A DNA stretch of 64,000 bases, taken from Cohaesibacter sp. ES.047 (GTDB lineage Bacteria; Pseudomonadota; Alphaproteobacteria; Rhizobiales; Cohaesibacteraceae). The notes under the pieces are model-generated. The model was given only the letters and a program-made list of their open reading frames with translations. It was not told the origin of the DNA and made no database searches. Shown one piece after another: positions 45,138-54,008 of this stretch (position 1 is its first letter; each line of letters starts with the position of its first letter). Position numbers and translations under genes: made by a program. The stretch lies in NCBI RefSeq assembly GCF_900215505.1, contig NZ_LT907844.1:2700501-2764500 (forward strand), in the 5' to 3' direction.

Positions 45138-47009
45138 ATGCGATACGATTTGGATGTCATTTTAACCAAATTGAACGGGAGAGAACCAGTGGTGAATCAC
45201 GACTCGTCCAAAATGGATGAAAAGCGCAACCCCACGACGCGCAAGCCCTTACAAAGATGGTCAAAGCCAATGAACGCGATGAAAGGACAAGATGAAAGAC
45301 ATATCGTATCGCCGCAGGCGAGAAGCGAGATGTTGCGCATTTTGTCCTTTCTGGAGGATTCCGGCGAAGAGGTGGAAGCATCGGTCGAGCTCTTTGCGCC
45401 CAACCCCTACTTCCGCATGACACTGCATCTGGTGCGCGGCCATTTGGAAGCGAAAACGGTGACGCCCACCTCGCTGATTGGCGCCAGCCAGGTGCCCTAC
45501 GCCACGGCGACGCGGCGCCTGAAGGAAATGGTGTCGTTGGGCCTCATCGAGCAACGCCCGCGCACGCGCACTGGAAAAAGCTTTTCGCTGCATCCCAGCG
45601 AGAAGCTGCTCGAACAGTGGATGCAGCTTTCGGGCCGCGTCGCGCGCCTTGCGGAATCGCGCTTTGGCGGGCGCGAACGCGGCGTGGAAAGCAAGGATTA
45701 CTATTTTGGTGGCTCTTACATGGCCGCTCAGTCCATCCCGCCGCTCAAGGTTCTTCCCGAACCGCTCAAGGTTTCGGGAGGGATCCGCGTTCTTGTGCAC
45801 GGCGATCCGACTTTTATGGTCATGGAAAATCTCAAACGCCAGTTCGAACAGGTAATAGGCACGCAGATTCATCAGCGTGCCTTCTCGATCGACCGTCTGC
45901 GCGAGGAAGCGATGCGCAATGCAGAGCGCAAGAGCAGCCGATACGATATCATCGCGCTCGACCTGCCTTGGGTCGGTGACTACGCCGAGAACGGCCTTTT
46001 GATGCCGCTCGATGAGGCGATGGACATTGCGCGGATCGATCCGGCCGATTTTCACACGGCAGGCTGGCAGGCAGCCCACTGGAACGGTCGGCCCTACGGC
46101 GTGCCGGCCCAGGAAACGCCGGAGCTGCTGTTCTACCGCAAGGATCTCTTTGCCGAAGTGGGGCTGAAACCCCCGGCGACGACCGACATGCTGCTCGAAG
46201 CCGCCAAGGCGCTGCACGACCCCTCCCGTGGCCGCTACGGGATCGCCTGGAACGCCGCGCGCGGCACCGCGCTGGGACATACCGTCTTGATGACAATGGC
46301 CGATTTCGGACAGCCAATCCTGAATCTGCCTAAAATGGCGGGAGGCTTCAAGACAGACGATCTTGCAAAGGGTGGTTACCGCCCGACGATCGACACTGAG
46401 CTGGGCCTGCAGGCTGCGGAGTTCCTCATGGAGTTGCTGCGCTACTCGCCCTCCGACATCCTGTCGATGTCGTGGTACGAGCGCATCCGCCCCTATGCCG
46501 CTGGCAAGATCGCCATGGCCTATGGCTACACGCTTTTGGCGCCCTATTTCGAGCTCGACGAAAGCTCGCCCGCCTATGGCCAGACAGGCTACCTGCCGCA
46601 CCCCGCCGGTGCAGGCGCTAGCCCCGTGGCCCCTGTGGGCGGCTACATCATGGGCATTCCAGCCAATCTGGCGCCAGAGCGGATCAAGGCGGCAGTCGAA
46701 GCGCTGACGGTTTTTACCTCGCCCGAGGCGCAGAAGCTCTATGTGCAAAACGGCAGCCGGACCAACCCGCGCTATTCCGTCGGCGCAGATCCCGAGGTGC
46801 GCCGCGCCTCGCCGATTTTTGAGGCCGTCGATGGCATGTCATGGCGCGATGAGCTTCAGTTCTGGCCGCGCCCGCCCGTGCCCGAGATCTGCGACATCAT
46901 CCAGATCTGCGGCACGGAGTTTCACGACATGCTGCGTGGGATCCTCACCCCGCGTGAAGCCCTGAAAGCGGCGCAAGCCTGCGCCGATGCCCTGATTTTA
47001 CCAGACTAA
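45138..47009 (+). CDS. Regulator fused to an extracellular-solute-binding-protein (family 1) domain
   Basis: 623 residues from ATG 45138. GTG 45189, with GGGAGAG five bases upstream, is an equally good start. After a poorly conserved basic leader, residues about 60-175 form a winged-helix-like unit (ARSEMLRILSFLEDSG, then SQVPYATATRRLKEMVSLGL and IEQRPRTRTGKSFSL). Residues about 215-620 are a MalE-type solute-binding fold: DIIALDLPWVGDYAENGLLM, YGVPAQETPELLFYRKDLFA and PVGGYIMGIPANLAPERIKA. There is no signal peptide, so the binding fold should act in the cytoplasm as a sugar sensor. It is divergent from the importer arm, first in the catabolic arm, and next to palindromic sites. The fusion is uncommon. 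Confidence 0.85.
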   Translation: MRYDLDVILTKLNGREPVVNHDSSKMDEKRNPTTRKPLQRWSKPMNAMKGQDERHIVSPQARSEMLRILSFLEDSGEEVEASVELFAPNPYFRMTLHLVRGHLEAKTVTPTSLIGASQVPYATATRRLKEMVSLGLIEQRPRTRTGKSFSLHPSEKLLEQWMQLSGRVARLAESRFGGRERGVESKDYYFGGSYMAAQSIPPLKVLPEPLKVSGGIRVLVHGDPTFMVMENLKRQFEQVIGTQIHQRAFSIDRLREEAMRNAERKSSRYDIIALDLPWVGDYAENGLLMPLDEAMDIARIDPADFHTAGWQAAHWNGRPYGVPAQETPELLFYRKDLFAEVGLKPPATTDMLLEAAKALHDPSRGRYGIAWNAARGTALGHTVLMTMADFGQPILNLPKMAGGFKTDDLAKGGYRPTIDTELGLQAAEFLMELLRYSPSDILSMSWYERIRPYAAGKIAMAYGYTLLAPYFELDESSPAYGQTGYLPHPAGAGASPVAPVGGYIMGIPANLAPERIKAAVEALTVFTSPEAQKLYVQNGSRTNPRYSVGADPEVRRASPIFEAVDGMSWRDELQFWPRPPVPEICDIIQICGTEFHDMLRGILTPREALKAAQACADALILPD

Positions 47010-47031
47010 CGTCATCTGAGGAGGAGAGACC

Positions 47032-47841
47032 ATGGAGCCCAATCGCCTAAAAGGCAAGAATATCCTGATCACCGGAGCCGCCCGCGGCATGGGGGCGGCC
47101 AATGCCGAGAGCTTCGCGGCTCAAGGCGCCAATGTCTGCCTTGCCGATCTTGACGGCGATGAGGCCCAGGTTGTTGCAGACCGTATCAACGCCGCTGGAA
47201 ACGGCAAGGCAGTTGCGGTCAGATGCGATGTGACCAAGCGCGAAGACAATGCCGCCGCAGTGGCCGCCACGGTCGAGGCCTTCGGCTCGATCAACGTCGG
47301 CCTCTTAAATGCCGGCCTCAACAAGCCCCGCTTCTTCATGGATATCGATGAAGACAATTGGGACATGATCATGAATGTCAACACAAAGGCGATGTGGCTC
47401 GGCATGCAAGAGACCGCCAAGCAGATGATCGCGCAGGGCCCGATGGAGGACCATCCCTATAAGCTGATCAACGTCGGTTCCATCGCCTCGCGCAAGCCGC
47501 TGGTGGATGTGACAGTCTACTGCACGTCGAAATACGGCTGCCTTGCGCTTACGGAATGCGGCGCACTGGGGCTTGCCGAGCACAATATCACGGTGAACGG
47601 CTATGCGCCGGGCGTGGTTGTCACACCGCTCTGGGAGCAGCTCGACAAGGATCTCGTGGAGATCGGTTTCAAGGACCGCGCAGGACAAGCTTACGATGAC
47701 ATCGTCGAGAACAACCTCGTGATCAAGCGGGTGTCTTGTCCTGATGACATCACCGGTACGGCCTCTTTCCTTGCCTCCAACGACAGCGACTACATGACCG
47801 GGCAGATGATCTCGATCGATGGCGGTTGGGCCACTAAGTAA
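47032..47841 (+). CDS. Short-chain dehydrogenase, paralogue of the 43-kb SDR
   Basis: 269 residues: cofactor site ITGAARGMGAANAES, LNAGLNKPRFF, catalytic Ser in VGSIASRKP, Tyr and Lys in YCTSKYG, and YMTGQMISIDGG. The stretch YAPGVVVTPLWEQLDKDLVE parallels the same loop in the SDR of the opposite arm. GGAGGAGAG precedes ATG 47032. It probably catalyses a second or stereochemically different oxidation in the same route. Confidence 0.9.
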   Translation: MEPNRLKGKNILITGAARGMGAANAESFAAQGANVCLADLDGDEAQVVADRINAAGNGKAVAVRCDVTKREDNAAAVAATVEAFGSINVGLLNAGLNKPRFFMDIDEDNWDMIMNVNTKAMWLGMQETAKQMIAQGPMEDHPYKLINVGSIASRKPLVDVTVYCTSKYGCLALTECGALGLAEHNITVNGYAPGVVVTPLWEQLDKDLVEIGFKDRAGQAYDDIVENNLVIKRVSCPDDITGTASFLASNDSDYMTGQMISIDGGWATK

Positions 47842-47908
47842 CATATTGAAATTACGATATTATTCAACAGAAAGGCGGGAGCAGAACAGGCCCCCGAAGG
47901 AGAACCTC

Positions 47909-49207
47909 ATGTCTCGTGCACTCACACCGAACGTTCTGACCCCGCAAGACCTTGAGCCGAACTGGCGCTGGGAAGGCAAGATCCCCGCATGGGGACACAA
48001 CTCCGTCGACTTCGAGCGCCGGATCGATCACGACCGTTTGCGCCGCTACCGTATGGCCCGCACCCAAAAAGCACTGAAGGAAAGCAACGCAGGCTCGCTG
48101 CTGCTCTTCGACGTGAACAATATCCGATATACCACGGCCACCAAGATCGGCGAGTGGGAGCGCGACAAGATGTGCCGCTTTGCCCTGATCACGGGCAATG
48201 ACGCGCCGCACGTCTGGGATTTCGGTTCTGCCGCTGTTCACCACCGCAAGTATTCCGATTGGCTCGTGCCTGAGAACTGCCATGCAGGGGTTGTCGGTAT
48301 GCGGGGCACGATCCCGCCCAGCTTCGGGCTGATGAAGAAATACGCGCGCGATATTGCAGGCCTCATCGAAGATGCTGGTATGAAAGGCATGCCCGTTGGT
48401 GTGGACTATGCCGAAACAGCCATGTTCGAAGCGCTGAAGGAAGCGGGTCTAAACGTCGTCGACGGTCAGCAGATCATGCTTTCAGCCCGCGAAATCAAGA
48501 ACTGGGACGAGATCCAGCTTCTTACGCAGGCCGCATCGATGGTCGATGGTGTCTATCACATGATCTACGAAGAGCTGAAACCCGGCGTGCGCGAGAACGA
48601 GATCGTCGCCATGTCGAACAAGCTCCTTTACGAATGGGGCTCGGACGATGTGGAAGCGATCAATGCCATCTCCGGCGAGCGCTGCAACCCGCATCCGCAC
48701 AACTTCACCGACCGTCAGTTCCGCCCCGGTGATCAGGCATTCTTCGACATTTTGCAAAGCTATCAGGGCTATCGCACCTGCTATTACCGAACTTTCAACA
48801 TCGGCATGTCGACGCCCTCGCAGCAGGACGCCTATGTGAAAGCGCGTGAATGGATCGATGCGTCTATCCAAGCCATCAAACCAGGCGTAACGACAGATAA
48901 GGTCGCCAAACTCTGGCCTAAAGCTGAGGAGTTCGGCTTCCCCGATGAGCTGTCTGCCTTCGGTCTGCAGTTCGGCCATGGCCTTGGCCTTGCGCTGCAC
49001 GAGCGCCCGATCATCAGCCGGGCAGTTTCGCTCGACAACCCGATGGAAATCCAGACCGGCATGGTCTTTGCGCTGGAGACCTACTGCCCGGCCTCCGACG
49101 GCTTCTCTGCCGCGCGGATCGAGGAAGAAGTGGTTGTAACCGACACCGGTTGCGAAGTGATTTCGCTCTTCCCTGCGCAAGAGCTTCCGATCGCCAACCG
49201 CTACTAA
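47909..49207 (+). CDS. M24-family protein, creatinase/aminopeptidase-P-like, with altered metal site
   Basis: 432 residues: an N-terminal creatinase-type domain (RLRRYRMARTQKAL, LLLFDVNNIRYTT) and a C-terminal pita-bread fold. In metallo-enzymes of this family the core site is two Asp in a D-x-D-x-x-x-x-G-x-x-x-D pattern, plus His and two Glu. Here the Asp region reads FFDILQSYQGYRTCYYRTF, so the second and third Asp are replaced by Leu and Tyr. His (FGHGLGLALHE) and both Glu (FALETYCPA, RIEEEVVV) remain. It may therefore be a metal-independent hydrolase like creatinase, or bind one metal. ATG 47909 follows GAAGGAGAACC. Its role in the cluster is unknown. Confidence 0.85.
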   Translation: MSRALTPNVLTPQDLEPNWRWEGKIPAWGHNSVDFERRIDHDRLRRYRMARTQKALKESNAGSLLLFDVNNIRYTTATKIGEWERDKMCRFALITGNDAPHVWDFGSAAVHHRKYSDWLVPENCHAGVVGMRGTIPPSFGLMKKYARDIAGLIEDAGMKGMPVGVDYAETAMFEALKEAGLNVVDGQQIMLSAREIKNWDEIQLLTQAASMVDGVYHMIYEELKPGVRENEIVAMSNKLLYEWGSDDVEAINAISGERCNPHPHNFTDRQFRPGDQAFFDILQSYQGYRTCYYRTFNIGMSTPSQQDAYVKAREWIDASIQAIKPGVTTDKVAKLWPKAEEFGFPDELSAFGLQFGHGLGLALHERPIISRAVSLDNPMEIQTGMVFALETYCPASDGFSAARIEEEVVVTDTGCEVISLFPAQELPIANRY

Positions 49208-49280
49208 AAGGCGGACGCGCCCCGCTCTGCACACACTCCCGGTGCAGGGCGGGGATGATCCTATCGCCCAAGAGGACATC

Positions 49281-50276
49281 ATGGCCAAGACGAAAACAAA
49301 CACCGAGGACTATTTGCGCATATATCGCCAAATGGTGCGGATCCGCACCTTCGAGGACAACGCCAACCAGCTTTACCTCTCGGCCAAGATGCCGGGGTTG
49401 ACCCATATGTATTCCGGTGAAGAGGCGGTTGCCGTGGGTATTTGCGAAGCGCTGAAAGTAACCGACAAGATCACATCCACGCACCGCGGCCATGGCCATT
49501 GCGTGGCCAAGGGCGCTGACCTCAAGGAGATGTTCTGCGAGCTTTTAGGTAAGGAAGAGGGCTATTGCCGCGGTAAGGGCGGCTCGATGCATATCGCCGA
49601 CCAGTCCAACGGCAACCTCGGTGCCAATGCCATCGTCGGCGGCTCAATGGGCATCGCCACGGGCTCGGCTTATACGGCCAAGCTCTTGGGCAAGGACGAT
49701 GTGACCGTCTGCTTCTTTGGTGATGGTGCCACAGCGCAGGGCCTCATGTACGAGGTCATGAACATGGCCGCGCTATGGAACTTGCCGGTGATCTACGCCT
49801 GTGAGAACAACGGCTATTCCGAATACACCCGCACAGACGAGATCGCCGCCGGTTCGATCATCGCTCGTGCCGAGGCTTTCGGCATCGAGGCGCATCAGGT
49901 CGACGGGCAGGATGTTCTGGCCGTTAACGAGCTGACCGAAAAGCTCGTCGCGCGTGCACGCAAGGGCGAAGGCCCGTTCTTCATCGAGCTGATGACCTAT
50001 CGCTATCACGGTCACCACGTAGGCGACATCAACCGCGAATATTACCGCTCCAAGAAAGAAGAGCAGGATTGGAAAGACAATCGTGATCCGATCACCCGTT
50101 TCCGCGGCTGGCTGGTTGAGCAAGGCATCGCCAGCGAAGAGGAGATTGAAGCGATGAACGCCGAGATCAAAAAAGACGCCGCCGATGCTGTCGAACATGC
50201 GCTCGCGGCAAAATACCCCGATGAGGCCGAAGTGGACATGCATGTCTACACCGATGTGAAACACGCGTTGGCCTGA
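49281..50276 (+). CDS. 2-oxoacid/acetoin dehydrogenase E1 component, alpha subunit
   Basis: 331 residues, thiamine-diphosphate enzyme. GKGGSMHIAD and the ThDP motif FFGDGATAQG...CENNGYSEYT (GDG to NN) are present, and YRYHGHHVGD carries the loop histidines. The length and the SEYTRTDE stretch fit the AcoA/PDHA type. ATG 49281 follows GAGGAC; an upstream GTG reading is unneeded. It works with the beta subunit gene 10 bases downstream to decarboxylate or cleave a keto substrate and pass an acyl group to lipoate. Confidence 0.92.
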   Translation: MAKTKTNTEDYLRIYRQMVRIRTFEDNANQLYLSAKMPGLTHMYSGEEAVAVGICEALKVTDKITSTHRGHGHCVAKGADLKEMFCELLGKEEGYCRGKGGSMHIADQSNGNLGANAIVGGSMGIATGSAYTAKLLGKDDVTVCFFGDGATAQGLMYEVMNMAALWNLPVIYACENNGYSEYTRTDEIAAGSIIARAEAFGIEAHQVDGQDVLAVNELTEKLVARARKGEGPFFIELMTYRYHGHHVGDINREYYRSKKEEQDWKDNRDPITRFRGWLVEQGIASEEEIEAMNAEIKKDAADAVEHALAAKYPDEAEVDMHVYTDVKHALA

Positions 50277-50286
50277 GGAGAGACCC

Positions 50287-51282
50287 ATGAGAGAGATCAC
50301 ACTATCACAGGCCGTCAACGAAGCCTTGGCCGAAGAAATGCACCGCGACGAGACCGTGTTCATCATCGGCGAAGATGTTGCCGAAGCAGGCACGCCCTTT
50401 AAGGTTTTATCCGGTCTTGTCGAGGAATTCGGCACCGACCGTGTTGTTGACACCCCGATCGCCGAGCCCGGCTTCATGGGCCTCGCCGTCGGCGCAGCGA
50501 TGACAGGCACGCGCCCTGTCGTTGACCTTATGTTCGGCGATTTCATCTACCTGATCATGGACCAGCTCTGCAATCAGGCGGCCAAGACGCACTACATGTC
50601 CGGCGGCAAGATGAGCGCGCCGCTGGTCGTGCGCACCAACCTTGGTGCAACACGCCGCTCGGCCGCGCAACACAGCCAGAGCTTGCACGCGCTTGTGGCC
50701 CATATCCCCGGGCTTAAGGTTGCCTTACCGTCTTCGGCTTATGAAGCAAAAGGCTTGATGAAAACGGCGATCCGCGACAACAACCCCGTCGTCATCTTCG
50801 AAGACAAGCTGATGTATAACGACAAGGCCCCCGTGCCCGAGGAAGAGTTTCTTATTCCCTTCGGTGAGGCCAAAATCAAGCGCGAAGGCCGCGATATCAC
50901 GCTTATCGCCACCTCCTCGATGGTGCAGGTCTGTGAAAAGGCAGCCGAGATCCTGGCCGCCGAAGGCATCGACGCCGAGGTGATCGACCCGCGCACGATA
51001 GTTCCGCTGGATGAAAACACACTTATCGCCTCTGCCAAGAAGACCAGCCGTGTCATCGTCGTCGACGAAGGTCACCAAAGCTTTGGTATCACCGGCGAGA
51101 TTGCAGGGCGCATCAACGAGAAGGCCTTTTATCATCTCGATGCGCCAGTGCTTCGTATGGGTGCTATGGATGTGCCTGTGCCATTTTCGCCTGCCTTGGA
51201 AGACATCACAGTGCCCACGCCAGAGGCCGTGGCCGAGAATGCGCGCAAGCTCATGTCGGGGGAGATGATCCATGCCGCATGA
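50287..51282 (+). CDS. 2-oxoacid/acetoin dehydrogenase E1 component, beta subunit
   Basis: 331 residues. Transketolase-like pyrimidine and C-terminal domains are seen in FIIGEDVAEAGTPFKVLSGL, DTPIAEPGFMGLAVGAAMTG, NLGATRRSAAQHSQSLHAL and VIDPRTIVPLDENTL. GGAGAGACCC precedes the ATG. It overlaps the lipoyl-protein gene by 11 bases, so E1 and the lipoyl carrier are co-translated. Both subunits keep standard catalytic stretches. Confidence 0.93.
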   Translation: MREITLSQAVNEALAEEMHRDETVFIIGEDVAEAGTPFKVLSGLVEEFGTDRVVDTPIAEPGFMGLAVGAAMTGTRPVVDLMFGDFIYLIMDQLCNQAAKTHYMSGGKMSAPLVVRTNLGATRRSAAQHSQSLHALVAHIPGLKVALPSSAYEAKGLMKTAIRDNNPVVIFEDKLMYNDKAPVPEEEFLIPFGEAKIKREGRDITLIATSSMVQVCEKAAEILAAEGIDAEVIDPRTIVPLDENTLIASAKKTSRVIVVDEGHQSFGITGEIAGRINEKAFYHLDAPVLRMGAMDVPVPFSPALEDITVPTPEAVAENARKLMSGEMIHAA

Positions 51283-52558
51283 CGTGATCATGCCAGCCCT
51301 CGGCATGGCGCAGGATACTGGTCTGATCGTCGCCTGGCATAAGTCGGAAGGTGATGCGGTCAAGACGGGCGATGTGCTTTTTGAAGTGGAAACCGACAAG
51401 GCGACAATGGAAGTCGAAGCGCAAGCCGATGGCTTCCTCAACGGTGTGCGCGCGCAGGCGGGCGAGGAAGTTCCTGTCGGCAATGTGATCGCGCAAATTG
51501 GAGCGGAAGCCGCGGCTCCCGAAGCATCCGCCGCCTCAGCCGCTGGACCATCACCCAAGCTTCCCCAAGGCGCAAGCGTGATCATGCCCGCGCTCGGGAT
51601 GGCGCAGGATACTGGCCTCATCGTCTCCTGGCACAAGAACCTCGGCGAAGCCGTTGCGGCTTCCGACATTCTCTTCGAAGTGGAAACCGATAAGGCAACC
51701 ATGGAAGTTGAGTCCGGCGCCGATGGCTTCGTCGCCGCGCTCTTGGCCGAAGCGGGTGAAGAGGCCCCCGTCGGCGCACCAATCGCGATCATCTCTCCCG
51801 AGGCACCTTCGAACCCGGTTCAGCTGAGCCAATCTAGCGCTGCGAGCGCTCCCAAAGCCGAAGCTGCACCTGCGTCCGCGAACATGCCTGCCCCCAAGCC
51901 AGCTGAAGGGGCCAAGCCGGCTCCCAAGGCGCCCGCCAAACCGCGCGCCGATGGGCGCATTCTTGCCTCTCCCAAAGCGCGACGGCTCGCCCTTGAGCAA
52001 GGGCTTGATCTGGGCTGCCTCGTCGAAGCAGAGCATCCGCAGCCTTATCATGTGGCTGATCTCGAGGTTATCAAATCCCTGCCCGCCACCGTGCCGCATA
52101 CTGTGTTCGCCCAATCCCGCCGCCTGACGGCTGAGCTTGCTCAGGATGGATTTGCGGATTTCGCAAGCTGGGCGGTTGAAGCGGCAGGGCTTTCTGAAGC
52201 CAATGCCCTGCTCGCCGGCTTGGCCGCTGCGAGCCTCGGGTATGAGACGTGCACCGTTGCTGTGGAGCTGCTCGGGGAGACACGTAGTTTTGCCGCAAGA
52301 GGCAGTCAGCTAGCCGATATCACCCTTGCTGAAGCAGATGCTTCGCCAGATATCCTTCTGCGCGATCTGCGGATGAGCCGTGTCACAGCGGTAGAACTCG
52401 GCGCCGAGGCCTGCCCCGTTCTGACCCTCACACGCTTCGGACCCGGGCTTCTGATCACGCTCGAATGCGCCGCAGATCACCTCACTGCAAGCGAGGCTGT
52501 CAGCCTTTTGTCCGAATTCGCAGGCCGCGTGGAGCAACCGCTCCGCCACCTGCTTTAA
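51272..52558 (+). CDS. Lipoyl carrier protein: two lipoyl domains, E3-binding domain, degenerate E2 core
   Basis: 428 residues. Two near-identical lipoyl domains (about residues 1-75 and 100-175) each carry the lipoylated Lys in FEVETDKATMEVE. Then comes an Ala/Pro-rich hinge (about 180-225), a peripheral-subunit-binding domain RILASPKARRLALEQGLDLG (about 228-262), and a C-terminal part resembling an acyltransferase core. There the catalytic DHR-x-x-x-G is CAADHLTASEAV, so the residues needed for transfer are not all kept. It probably serves as the swinging-arm and scaffold subunit, while the real acyltransferase is encoded two genes later. Confidence 0.85.
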   Translation: MPHDVIMPALGMAQDTGLIVAWHKSEGDAVKTGDVLFEVETDKATMEVEAQADGFLNGVRAQAGEEVPVGNVIAQIGAEAAAPEASAASAAGPSPKLPQGASVIMPALGMAQDTGLIVSWHKNLGEAVAASDILFEVETDKATMEVESGADGFVAALLAEAGEEAPVGAPIAIISPEAPSNPVQLSQSSAASAPKAEAAPASANMPAPKPAEGAKPAPKAPAKPRADGRILASPKARRLALEQGLDLGCLVEAEHPQPYHVADLEVIKSLPATVPHTVFAQSRRLTAELAQDGFADFASWAVEAAGLSEANALLAGLAAASLGYETCTVAVELLGETRSFAARGSQLADITLAEADASPDILLRDLRMSRVTAVELGAEACPVLTLTRFGPGLLITLECAADHLTASEAVSLLSEFAGRVEQPLRHLL

Positions 52559-52573
52559 ATAATGGAGTCCGAA

Positions 52574-53998
52574 ATGGAATTCACCGACCTCTACATCAAC
52601 GGCGAATGGCGCAAAACGTCTGAGCGTTTCGATGTTATTAACCCAGCCACCGAAGAGGTTCTGGCCTCTGTCGCCTCTGCCGAGATTGTCGACGCAGACG
52701 CTGCACTGGATGCAGCGGAGAAGGCCATGGCCGACTGGGCGGCGCGCACGCCCCGCGAACGCTCAGAAGTGCTGCGCAAGGCCTGGGAGCTTATGACCGC
52801 GCGGCTTGAGGAGTTCGCCCATTTCATCACGCTGGAAAATGGCAAAGCCCGCGCCGACGCTATGGGCGAGGCAGGTTATGCCGCTGAGTTTTTCCGCTGG
52901 TTTGCCGAAGAAGCCGTGCGCGCCGACGGGATGATCACCCATGCGCCTGCATCCGCTGCGCGCATCGTCGTGCAGCACAAGCCCGCGGGACTGGCTGTCT
53001 TGGTGACGCCGTGGAACTACCCCGCCGCCATGGGCACCCGCAAGATCGCGCCCGCGCTGGCCGCTGGCTGCGCTGTGATCATCAAGCCCGCCTCCGAGAC
53101 GCCGCTGACCATGCTGGCGCTGATGCCGCTTCTGGAAGAGGCTGGCGTGCCGCCGGGGCTCGTCAACGTGCTACCCTCGCGCCGCACCGGCGCACTGGTC
53201 GATCACATGCTGCATGATCCGCGCGTGCGGGTCGTGTCATTCACAGGCTCCACGGGGGTTGGTCGCACGCTTTTGAAAGGCGCGGCGGACCAGGTGCTCA
53301 AACCCGCAATGGAACTCGGGGGTAACGCACCTCTGGTGGTCTTCGAAGACGCCGATATGGACACAGCCATCGAAGGCACCATGCTGGCCAAGATGCGCAA
53401 CCTCGGCGAAGCCTGCACCGCTGCCAACCGCATCTATGTGCACGAAAGCATTGCCGAAGAGTTCACCCGCCGCCTGAGCGAGGCCATGTCTGCTCTCAAG
53501 ATGGGCGACGGGACAGACCCAAGCGTCGATGTGGGCCCGTTGGTCAACGCCGACACGCGCGGCAAAGTGGCCGAGTTCGTAGCCGATGCGGTCGCCAAGG
53601 GCGCCAAAGTCGAATGCGGAGGCACCCTGCCAAACGGAAAGGGCTATTACTATCCTCCCACAGTGCTTTCGAACGTACCTGAAACCGCCGAATGCGTGCG
53701 CGACGAGATCTTTGGCCCTGTGGCTGCAATCCAGACTTTCAACGATCAGGAAGATGTTGTCGCGCGCGCCAATGACACCGAGTATGGCCTGGTCGCCTAT
53801 GTTTTCTCCGAAGATTTCAAACGCGCACTGCAGGTCTGCGAGCGTTTGGAATACGGCATGGTCGGCCTCAACCGCGGCCTCGTGAGCGACCCTGCCGCGC
53901 CGTTTGGTGGCGTCAAGCAATCGGGCTTGGGGCGGGAAGGCGGGCATGAGGGCATGCTCGAATTCATGGAAACCCAATACATTTCAGCCAGCTGGTAA
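52574..53998 (+). CDS. Aldehyde dehydrogenase, succinate-semialdehyde dehydrogenase-like
   Basis: 474 residues. NAD(P) motif TPWNYPAAMGTRKIAPALAA, FTGSTGVGRTLL, general-base Glu in KPAMELGGNAPLVV, catalytic Cys in NLGEACTAANRIYV, and FGGVKQSGLGREGG near the end mark the GabD-like branch. ATG 52574 is preferred to 52562 since GGAG sits six bases before it. Its place inside the dehydrogenase-complex operon suggests it oxidises an aldehyde released by the pathway. Confidence 0.9.
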   Translation: MEFTDLYINGEWRKTSERFDVINPATEEVLASVASAEIVDADAALDAAEKAMADWAARTPRERSEVLRKAWELMTARLEEFAHFITLENGKARADAMGEAGYAAEFFRWFAEEAVRADGMITHAPASAARIVVQHKPAGLAVLVTPWNYPAAMGTRKIAPALAAGCAVIIKPASETPLTMLALMPLLEEAGVPPGLVNVLPSRRTGALVDHMLHDPRVRVVSFTGSTGVGRTLLKGAADQVLKPAMELGGNAPLVVFEDADMDTAIEGTMLAKMRNLGEACTAANRIYVHESIAEEFTRRLSEAMSALKMGDGTDPSVDVGPLVNADTRGKVAEFVADAVAKGAKVECGGTLPNGKGYYYPPTVLSNVPETAECVRDEIFGPVAAIQTFNDQEDVVARANDTEYGLVAYVFSEDFKRALQVCERLEYGMVGLNRGLVSDPAAPFGGVKQSGLGREGGHEGMLEFMETQYISASW

Positions 53999-54008
53999 GG
54001 GGGCGAAC

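Noticed and set aside
47909-49207. Naming the M24 protein as DMSP lyase DddP
   Set aside because: The N-terminal half looks similar, but two of the Asp metal ligands required by DddP are Leu and Tyr here, and the surrounding genes do not concern DMSP.
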